Shown: positions 7,516-12,240 of the stretch, piece by piece
Layout of the letters: every line of letters starts with the position of its first letter
How positions within the stretch are numbered: the stretch's first letter is position 1
Assembly: GCA_021802325.1 (NCBI GenBank)
Contig: JAKAAM010000026.1
Span: forward strand, 1-12,240
DNA: 12,240 nucleotides
Reading direction: 5' to 3'
DNA from: Nitrospirota bacterium
GTDB lineage: Bacteria; Nitrospirota_A; Leptospirillia; Leptospirillales; Leptospirillaceae
The notes under the pieces: model-generated
The model's input: only the letters and a program-made list of their open reading frames with translations
What the model was told of the DNA's origin: nothing
Databases searched by the model: none
Made by a program: the position numbers and the translations under genes

Positions 7516-7590
7516 GAGCCCGGTACGAGGAAACTCGTACGCCGGGTTCCGAGGGGGGGATGGCTCAGCAATGGGCTGTCCCTACCCGAC
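7516..7590 (+). ncRNA. group II intron domains V and VI
   Basis: Domain V spans 7516-7549 (34 bases, from GAGCC to GGTTC). It folds as a hairpin closed by a GAAA-type tetraloop between the ACGAG and CTCGT arms, the most conserved catalytic element of group II introns. Domain VI follows at 7551-7590: GGGATGGCTC pairs with GGGCTGTCCC around AGCAAT, and an outer GGG/CCC stem leaves A7584 bulged near the 3' end, matching the branch-point position of this family. Confidence 0.92.
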
Positions 7591-7992
7591 GGCATCGCCT
7601 ACGCCTTCCTCTCCGGCAGATGGGTGCAGTGCATTTCTCAGCAGTACGAAACCATGAAGGGACGGTCGCTTCGGGAAATCGCCCTCGCCAGCCGGGAACT
7701 GACGGCAAAAAACAAGGAGTTCTCGAAGAGAAAGAAGATCAAGGCGAAGGACCTCGCCCGCTTTCTCGAAGGAGCCCATCGTCACGAAGAGATCCTGGAT
7801 CGACGAAAAAAGGATTCCGAAGCCGGAATGACAGGGACCTCGAACATTCGCGCCATTCCGAGAAAACAATTCGAGGGAGAAACCGATCGAACGGAAGACG
7901 GAGCAAAATCCGGCCAAGAGCCATCCCCTGCCCGTTCGGAATCCGTTCTTCCATTTCCCCGAAAGAACCTTCCGGTGCTGGAGGATTTCTGA
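7591..7992 (+). CDS. tnsAB: TnsA-TnsB fusion transposase, exon 2 (C-terminal 133 residues)
   Basis: This stretch completes the TnsB part after intron removal. It begins GIAYAFLSGRWVQC, the end of the Mu-type beta-barrel that normally follows the VRYDP motif found at the end of exon 1. It continues with a helical, basic segment (GRSLREIALASRELTAKNKE, then FSKRKKIKAKDLARFLEGA). The last 50 residues are polar and probably disordered, ending LPFPRKNLPVLEDF. In Tn7-like systems the TnsB C-terminal tail contacts TnsC, so this exon is probably essential for targeted transposition; that is inference from the family. On its own the frame lacks a proper start; a GTG at 7624 has no convincing ribosome site. 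Automatic annotation may call it a separate small hypothetical protein. Its TGA overlaps the tnsC ATG by one base. Confidence 0.9.
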   Translation, partial: GIAYAFLSGRWVQCISQQYETMKGRSLREIALASRELTAKNKEFSKRKKIKAKDLARFLEGAHRHEEILDRRKKDSEAGMTGTSNIRAIPRKQFEGETDRTEDGAKSGQEPSPARSESVLPFPRKNLPVLEDF

Positions 7993-9149
7993 TGACCGTC
8001 ATCAAGCCCACATTTCCAAAAGAGCTTCTTTCCGATTCCGATGAAGCGCGCATCAGGTATTTCTCCGAAAAGAGGCTGGCCCATCCCCATCTCAGGACCG
8101 CGTTCGAACGGGTTCTCTCGGCTCTCGAGCCGGGCAACCCGCATTCCCTGATCCTCGTGACCGGTCCGACGGGCGTAGGAAAAACCACTCTTTGCCGAAG
8201 GATCGTGAAACACTTCCAGGATCTGAACTCTCCCCCGGAACCGGGAAAGATCGCGGTGGCGATGATAGAAGCGACCGCCCCGCCCTCGGGAAGCTACGAC
8301 TGGAAAGAACATTTCGTTCGAGCGCTCGAAGCCATGGGCGAACCGCTCGTCAACCGCAAAGCTTGCTTCGGCGGACTGTTGGAGCAGCAACAGAGACGCT
8401 CCTACACACTTCCCAGAAAAAACCCGTCGACGATGGACCTGAGAACGGCTCTCGAGTCCTGCCTCGTCAACAGAAAACCCAAGGTTTTCGTGATCGACGA
8501 AGCCCAGCACCTGAAAAAAGTGGCGAGCGGAAAGCGGCTGATCGACCAGATGGACACGATCAAGTCCATCGCAAACCGGTCAGGCGTCAAACACATTCTG
8601 GCGGGAACGTACGATCTTTTGGATCTGTCCGACCTCAGCGGACAGCTGAATCGGCGAACGATCGAGATTCACCTTCCCCGCTATCGCTACGACATGGAAG
8701 AAGAGCGGGAATCTTTCCGAACCGTCCTGGCGAATCTCGAATCCAACCTCCCCGTTTCCGATCAGCGCCCCCTCGATCCCCATATCGAATACATCTATCG
8801 GATGAGCGCGGGATGCGTGGGTATCCTGAAGGACTGGATGACACAAGCCCTCGCTCTCGCATTGTCGAATAAGTCGACGGAAGTGTCCGTGGCCCATCTC
8901 GAATCGACGGCCATATCGGACCGACAGCTTGAACGGATCGTCCGGGAAATCAGGGAAGGAGAACAGGCCTTCGGAGGAGACCTGCGAGACAGCATTCGAG
9001 CGAACCTGGGAATAGGACCGATCGCGATCGCCGAAACGAAACCCCCGAAACCGGCCGCCGGATTCAACCGGCTTCCCGGGAAACGAAAACCGAAGCGAGA
9101 TCCGGTGGGACTCCAGAATCCCGACTCGATCGCCGGTCTTGTCTCGTGA
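7992..9149 (+). CDS. tnsC: TnsC-type AAA+ ATPase, transposition regulator
   Basis: This 385-residue ATPase would link the target selector to the transposase: in Tn7-like and Tn5053-like elements TnsC/TniB assembles on target DNA with ATP and activates TnsB. Walker A is GPTGVGKTT (residues 58-66), Walker B is VFVIDEAQH with Asp169-Glu170, and a sensor-1-like HILAGTYD is at 201-208. An arginine-rich QLNRRT follows at 218-223. The C-terminal half is a helical lid, then a basic proline-rich tail. The ATG at 7992 shares a base with the tnsAB stop (TGATG). The same frame is open upstream to 7221, but that part overlaps the intron maturase and exon 2 and has no family similarity. The gene overlaps tniQ by four bases. 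TniB of Tn5053-type elements is the close alternative name; the fused TnsA upstream favours TnsC. Confidence 0.92.
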   Translation: MTVIKPTFPKELLSDSDEARIRYFSEKRLAHPHLRTAFERVLSALEPGNPHSLILVTGPTGVGKTTLCRRIVKHFQDLNSPPEPGKIAVAMIEATAPPSGSYDWKEHFVRALEAMGEPLVNRKACFGGLLEQQQRRSYTLPRKNPSTMDLRTALESCLVNRKPKVFVIDEAQHLKKVASGKRLIDQMDTIKSIANRSGVKHILAGTYDLLDLSDLSGQLNRRTIEIHLPRYRYDMEEERESFRTVLANLESNLPVSDQRPLDPHIEYIYRMSAGCVGILKDWMTQALALALSNKSTEVSVAHLESTAISDRQLERIVREIREGEQAFGGDLRDSIRANLGIGPIAIAETKPPKPAAGFNRLPGKRKPKRDPVGLQNPDSIAGLVS

Positions 9150-10465
9150 ATGCGAGCGTTCTCTATCGTCTCGACCCTGCGGGCCTCGACTCGGGAGATC
9201 CCGAATGTCTGACAAGCTACCTGACGAGACTTTCCTCGGCCCATGTGGTCCCGCTGAGAATCCTTCTCCACGAAGTCCTCGTTCCACGACTTCCCGACCT
9301 CAAAATACCCCGTTCCTACACGAGGCTCTTTCGGGAGAGCGCCCGGTCCATGAACGGCCTGGGACTCTATGCGGAACGCTTCTCCCGGCTTCTAAACGAA
9401 CTGACCTTCCGCTCCGACCTGTCGCTTCTGACAATGCTTCCATGGAAGGGTCTCTTCGACGGAGGGGGAAAGGGACTTCTGAAGACGACGAAATCCTGGT
9501 GCTCCCTCTGTTTTTCCGAACAGCGGGGCGACGGGATCCCTCTTCACGAACCTCTCCGCTGGCAATTGTCCGTCATGGAAAGGTGTCCTATCCATGGAAC
9601 GCCCTTCACGTCGACATGCTCCGGGTGTGGAAAAGAGCAGCCCGCACTGGCGCAGTTTTCGATCATGGGAAGATGCGCCTTGTGCGGGACGGACTTCTCC
9701 GAAAAGTGCGATCCAACAATCCCTCCGTCCGACGATCCCTGGCATCGGTGGATCTCCAAGAAAACTGCCCTTCTCTTTCTTTTCGCCGCTTCGGGAGGGA
9801 CTTTTTGCGTGATCGACGCATTCCGAGTCCGGATCGCTCTGACGATTCAGAGAAGAACGGACGGCAATGCCGAGGCCATGGACCGCCTGCTCGGATGGGG
9901 AACGGGAACCGTCGGCCAATGGAGGCGGGGGCGCTGCCGTCCACGATTCGACTATTTCCTGCAATTCTGCTATCGGCTCGGGCTCGATCCGGTCTCCTTT
10001 CTGTCGGAAGGAGGAAACTTCGAAACATCCTTCGGCTCGGTCGAAAAGACAGATTCGAAGCTTCGGACAGGGTCTCCACGGACTTCTCGGATACGGCGTC
10101 AGGATCATATATCGATTCTGAAGGAACTCGATCTCCTGGTCGAAACCGGAGACGATGGCCTGTCGCTCGAAAAAGCCGCCAAGGATCTCGGAGTCGGAAC
10201 CGGCTATCTCCGGTACCGATTTCCAGAACACTCCCTAAAGATATCGACCCGCTACAAGGAAGGAATTCGTCGACGCGCCGAGGAAACATTCGACAGGAAG
10301 GCCCAAGCCATTGCAACGACGGTCAGGGAGTTTATGGAAAGAGGAGAGTACCCCAGCAAGACAAAGGTATTCGAAAATACTCCGGGAGTCTCCTTGTCGG
10401 AAGGAAGGAATCCGAAGCTTGGGGAAATCTGGAGGAGAACTCTGGTAGAATCTGATTCGGAATAA
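9146..10465 (+). CDS. tniQ: TniQ/TnsD family target-selection protein
   Basis: This 439-residue protein should choose the insertion target and recruit TnsC. The N-terminal TniQ domain (about 1-190) has the typical opening with ECLTSYLTRLSSAH and a run of zinc ligands: WCSLC (Cys119, Cys122), CPIH (Cys147, His150), CSGC (Cys158, Cys161) and CALC (Cys177, Cys180). A helix-turn-helix segment (LLGWGTGTVGQWRRGRCRP, then FCYRLGLDPVSFL) lies at about 238-280. A second DNA-binding-like region near the C terminus has SLEKAAKDLGVGTGYLRYRF, then ISTRYKEG and a closing EIWRRTL. The GTG start at 9146 overlaps the tnsC stop by four bases (GTGA). Two putative DNA-binding segments and a length above short TniQ proteins favour a TnsD-like, sequence-specific role, but the target site is not visible. 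It is the only TniQ-type gene in the window. Confidence 0.9.
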   Translation: MNASVLYRLDPAGLDSGDPECLTSYLTRLSSAHVVPLRILLHEVLVPRLPDLKIPRSYTRLFRESARSMNGLGLYAERFSRLLNELTFRSDLSLLTMLPWKGLFDGGGKGLLKTTKSWCSLCFSEQRGDGIPLHEPLRWQLSVMERCPIHGTPFTSTCSGCGKEQPALAQFSIMGRCALCGTDFSEKCDPTIPPSDDPWHRWISKKTALLFLFAASGGTFCVIDAFRVRIALTIQRRTDGNAEAMDRLLGWGTGTVGQWRRGRCRPRFDYFLQFCYRLGLDPVSFLSEGGNFETSFGSVEKTDSKLRTGSPRTSRIRRQDHISILKELDLLVETGDDGLSLEKAAKDLGVGTGYLRYRFPEHSLKISTRYKEGIRRRAEETFDRKAQAIATTVREFMERGEYPSKTKVFENTPGVSLSEGRNPKLGEIWRRTLVESDSE

Positions 10466-10564
10466 AGCCTATATGTTCTCTCGCCCTGTCGTCAGCTATT
10501 GGAAGCAAATGAGGCGCTAAACCGATTGGGGAGAACAATAACGGCTCATAGAACGGTGGCATGA

Positions 10565-11953
10565 ATGAACGTATCCTCCGAGAGATCAGGAAAAAAAACC
10601 GGGCGAAATCAACCATGCTCATGCGGTAGCGGCAAGAAGTTTAAGCGTTGCCATGGAATAAGCATGTCTGCCAAGACTCCTCCACCCTCATCACCTGATT
10701 TGCAATATCTGCTTGCCCAGATCCAGGCCAAAGAAAAACAGCGAGAAGACCAGCAAGGACTCGGTAGGCCGATCATATCCGCTGAGATGAATGAAACGCG
10801 GTTTGTCGCAGTAAACAATACGGTTCTCTATTCAAAGAGATGGAAAACTTTCCACGATTTTCTCAGTCAGTATGTCAAGAATGTCCTTGATTCGGATTGG
10901 GGAACCGCCGAATTGGGCAAACCATTGGAACAACGGCATCCTATCTTAGTCTGGTACCAGCACCTCTGCCTGTATCAGAAAAAATTCTTCCAGAAACAGG
11001 GGGAAATCTTCAGCGCACCAATGACGGGTGCAGTCGCTGCATGGTTGAGTCTTGCCTACGATCTCTATACCTTGGCCCACAATGCCGAGTTGCAGAAAAA
11101 GCTGATCAATAGAATCAAGAATGTGAACTTGTTTCCAGGTGCTCGCTATGAGACTTTTGTAGCAGCGGCATTTATTCGCGCGGGATTCGAAATCGAATTC
11201 GAAAATGAGGACGACCGAGCAACTACACATTGCGAATTCACTGCAACTCATAAAAAATCGGGAAGAAAATACTCGATAGAGGCCAAACAGAGAAATCCAG
11301 ACGACAATGTTGAGGGCGCATCAGCCCGATTCCGCCTTGGACGAAGACTACACAAAGCCCTCAGCAAATTCGCCAAGTACCCGAGAATCGTCTTTATCGA
11401 TATCAATGTACCAGACGCCATTGTGCACAAAGAGATTCCAGACTACCTCCACAAAGCCTTGTCCAATATCCGCCAATCTGAGGGACGTAATCTTAAAGGG
11501 CAACTGGCCAAATCTCTCCCGTCTGCTTATGTCTTTCTAACCAATCAGCCCCATGGACACAACCTGGAATCGCTTGCGCTTCCTTGCGTCATTCTGGCCG
11601 AGGGCTTCCAGATCCCCGACTTCAAACATGACACCCCATTTCAAAGCCTTCGTGAAGCACACAAAACCCGGGGAAAACACAAAGACATGCACGATCTTCT
11701 GACTTCCATGCAACGACATAGCGAAGTTCCTGCCACATTCGACGGCGACTCCCCGGAAATTGCCTTTGGAGAGCATCCGCATAGACTGATCATTGGACAA
11801 AACTACCTTGTTCCAACGTCCGACGGAACCGACCGGCTAGGCAAACTTACCACCGCTGTCAATGGGAGTAAAAATTCCCCCCTTTTGGGGAAACGAAATT
11901 TCCCCCCCTGGTGGTTAAGCGACCTCGGTTGTCGACTCCTCCCGGGTGCGTGA
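10565..11953 (+). CDS. SEC-C motif protein with PD-(D/E)xK-like nuclease core; 3' end disrupted by IS21-like element
   Basis: The protein opens with a SEC-C zinc motif, RNQPCSCGSGKKFKRCHG (Cys18, Cys20, Cys29, His30). Residues about 190-245 look like a restriction-endonuclease-type fold: GARYETFVAAAFIRAGFEI with Glu196, a strand with CEFTA (Glu224 at the usual Asp position), and YSIEAKQ with Glu239 and Lys241. The rest is not recognised; residues 41-190 are mainly helical. The base composition is visibly AT-richer than the transposition genes, which suggests a separate origin. A weak GGTGG precedes the ATG. The genuine gene probably reaches only about codon 430: from 11857 the frame enters an IS21-like end and then runs antisense to istB, so the last 32 residues are IS-encoded. 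It may be a defence or cargo nuclease, or a protein-binding regulator; the function is unknown. Confidence 0.7.
   Translation: MNVSSERSGKKTGRNQPCSCGSGKKFKRCHGISMSAKTPPPSSPDLQYLLAQIQAKEKQREDQQGLGRPIISAEMNETRFVAVNNTVLYSKRWKTFHDFLSQYVKNVLDSDWGTAELGKPLEQRHPILVWYQHLCLYQKKFFQKQGEIFSAPMTGAVAAWLSLAYDLYTLAHNAELQKKLINRIKNVNLFPGARYETFVAAAFIRAGFEIEFENEDDRATTHCEFTATHKKSGRKYSIEAKQRNPDDNVEGASARFRLGRRLHKALSKFAKYPRIVFIDINVPDAIVHKEIPDYLHKALSNIRQSEGRNLKGQLAKSLPSAYVFLTNQPHGHNLESLALPCVILAEGFQIPDFKHDTPFQSLREAHKTRGKHKDMHDLLTSMQRHSEVPATFDGDSPEIAFGEHPHRLIIGQNYLVPTSDGTDRLGKLTTAVNGSKNSPLLGKRNFPPWWLSDLGCRLLPGA
11871..11908 (+). repeat. subterminal direct repeats of the IS21-like element
   Basis: AAAATTCCCCCC at 11871-11882 and AAATTTCCCCCCC at 11896-11908 lie between the putative element tip and the istB stop codon. 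A short GGGG tract at 11887-11890 separates them. Multiple terminal repeats of this sort are typical binding sites for the IstA transposase. Confidence 0.6.
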
Positions 11954-12240
11954 CAAAAGTCCGGCTTTTTTCTTTTCCTTCAGTCGGTAACTCTCTCCTT
12001 TGATGTTGATCGTAGTCGCATGGTGCAACACCCGGTCCAGGATCGCACTGGCGATGACCGGATCTCCGAAAATATCCCCCCAATTGCCATAGGTCTGATT
12101 CGAGGTCAGGATCATAGAGCCTCGCTCGTAACGCCGGGAGATGAGCTGGAAGAACAAGTTGGCTCCCAGGCGATCAATGGGGATGTACCCGATCTCATCG
12201 ATGATCAGCAGCTTGACCTGGGAGAGAGTCTTGAGCTTTT
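11915..12240 (-). CDS. istB: IstB, IS21-family transposition helper ATPase (C-terminal part)
   Basis: IstB is the AAA+ helper that works with the IstA transposase in IS21-family elements. The visible 108 codons begin inside the protein. The first part reads KTLSQVKLLIIDEIGYIPID, containing Walker B (LLIIDE) and the conserved GYIP. It continues with ANLFFQLISRRYERGSMILT, SNQTYGNWGDIFGD, AILDRVLHHATTINIKGESY and ends in a basic KEKKKAGLL tail. These are hallmark IstB segments and the frame is intact to the TAA at 11915-11917. The N terminus with Walker A, and istA, lie beyond the right edge. The gene reads toward the SEC-C gene, and its end overlaps the artificial tail of that open frame. Confidence 0.95.
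   Translation of the reverse strand, partial: KLKTLSQVKLLIIDEIGYIPIDRLGANLFFQLISRRYERGSMILTSNQTYGNWGDIFGDPVIASAILDRVLHHATTINIKGESYRLKEKKKAGLLSRTREESTTEVA

Larger units (their letters stand above)
5324..7590 (+). mobile_element. group II intron interrupting tnsAB
   Basis: This 2267-base intron is a self-splicing retroelement in the same orientation as its host gene. Its 5' end reads GTGCGAC, matching the GUGYG consensus. A domain I hairpin presents an EBS1 loop complementary to the seven exon bases before the 5' splice site. The region 5411-5988 has no gene and holds the structured RNA of domains I-III. Domain IV carries a maturase gene (5989-7509). Domain V is at 7516-7549 and domain VI at 7551-7590, with a candidate branch A at 7584. 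The 3' end reads CTACCCGAC. Excision joins TGC (5321-5323) to GGC (7591) in frame, giving VPVRYDPENC followed by GIAYAFLSGRWVQC, which restores the expected transposase fold. Boundaries thus rest on four independent lines: the 5' consensus, IBS1/EBS1 pairing, domain V/VI and the protein reading frame. The RT and domain V suggest a chloroplast-like or bacterial B-like class; I cannot assign it firmly. Confidence 0.95.
3017..10465 (+). mobile_element. Tn7-like transposon core: tnsAB (intron-split), tnsC, tniQ
   Basis: Three consecutive plus-strand genes form a transposition module: a TnsA-TnsB fusion, a TnsC-type AAA+ ATPase and a TniQ/TnsD-type protein. Stop and start codons overlap at both junctions (TGATG at 7990-7994, GTGA at 9146-9149), which indicates one operon. 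The terminal repeats and target duplication are not resolved here, so these coordinates mark only the gene core. The leftward regulator/methylase genes and the SEC-C gene may be cargo inside the element or flanking DNA. Confidence 0.85.
11857..12240 (-). mobile_element. IS21-like insertion sequence, partial (right edge of window)
   Basis: The element begins at about 11857 with TGTCAATGGGAGTAAAAATT (which on the minus strand ends ...CATTGACA) and contains the C-terminal part of istB reading toward this end. IS21-family elements end in TG...CA and have repeated motifs near the ends. Here AAAATTCCCCCC (11871-11882) and AAATTTCCCCCCC (11896-11908) are such a pair. The other end, istA and the target duplication lie outside the window, so the exact boundary is inferred. 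Confidence 0.75.

Noticed and set aside
7221..7991. Upstream extension of the tnsC frame
   Set aside because: It overlaps the maturase, domain V/VI and tnsAB exon 2, and has no similarity to AAA+ proteins; the ATG at 7992 fits the family.
7624..7992. Exon 2 as an independent small gene starting at GTG 7624
   Set aside because: The sequence is the continuation of the TnsB beta-barrel starting at 7591, directly at the intron 3' end, and has no convincing ribosome site of its own.
9139..10455. Plus-strand open frame of 438 codons overlapping tniQ in another frame
   Set aside because: The tniQ frame has ordered zinc ligands and family segments, while this frame is serine/arginine-rich low-information sequence typical of a shadow.
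10466..10564. Transposon right end or terminator after tniQ
   Set aside because: Only a weak TGTTCTC/GAGAACA inverted pair with a long loop is present; there are no TGTCAT-type repeats and no hairpin followed by a T-run.
1..12240. CRISPR array or cas genes associated with the Tn7-like module
   Set aside because: No regularly spaced direct repeats and no Cas-like protein were found on either strand in this window.

Overview
The window looks like an accessory island of a Gram-negative-type bacterium with moderately high GC. No housekeeping gene or rRNA is present to fix the taxon. An acidophile such as Leptospirillum or Acidithiobacillus is only a guess from overall flavour. Most of the window reads like mobile DNA: a Tn7-like transposition operon, a group II intron, an IS21-like element, and two clusters of genes of DNA-modification or nuclease type.

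Layout. On the minus strand, 62-2861 carries a leftward cluster: an XRE-type regulator, an ImmA/IrrE-type metallopeptidase, a Vsr mismatch endonuclease and a C5-cytosine DNA methyltransferase. An AT-rich divergent region (about 2862-3016) follows, holding a good sigma70-type promoter and TGTCAT repeats. On the plus strand, 3017-10465 encodes a Tn7-like transposition module: a natural TnsA-TnsB fusion, the AAA+ regulator TnsC and a TniQ/TnsD-family target selector, with overlapping stop/start codons between successive genes. After a 99-base gap, 10565-11953 encodes a protein with an N-terminal SEC-C zinc motif and a PD-(D/E)xK-like nuclease core. Its 3' end runs into an IS21-like element (11857 onward) that carries the C-terminal part of istB on the minus strand and leaves the window at the right edge.

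The most striking feature is that tnsAB is split by a complete group II intron (5324-7590, 2267 bases, same strand). The intron has a GTGCG 5' end, an EBS1 hairpin loop with a 7-base perfect match to the upstream exon, its own reverse transcriptase/maturase with an intact YADD motif, a 34-base domain V and a domain VI with a bulged A. Removing it exactly joins codon 769 to the next exon in frame and restores the conserved transposase beta-barrel and C-terminal tail, giving a 902-residue TnsAB. Without splicing, translation stops at 5410, after the DDE catalytic core but before the C-terminal tail. Movement of the transposon may therefore depend on activity of a resident retroelement.

How the parts may work together: TnsAB would cut and join the transposon ends, TnsC would activate it with ATP, and the TniQ/TnsD protein would choose the target. 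No CRISPR array or cas gene is visible. The divergent XRE/ImmA pair resembles switch modules of mobile elements and may control the shared promoter region. The methyltransferase/Vsr pair and the SEC-C nuclease-like gene would suit defence or cargo functions, but the transposon ends cannot be fixed from this window.
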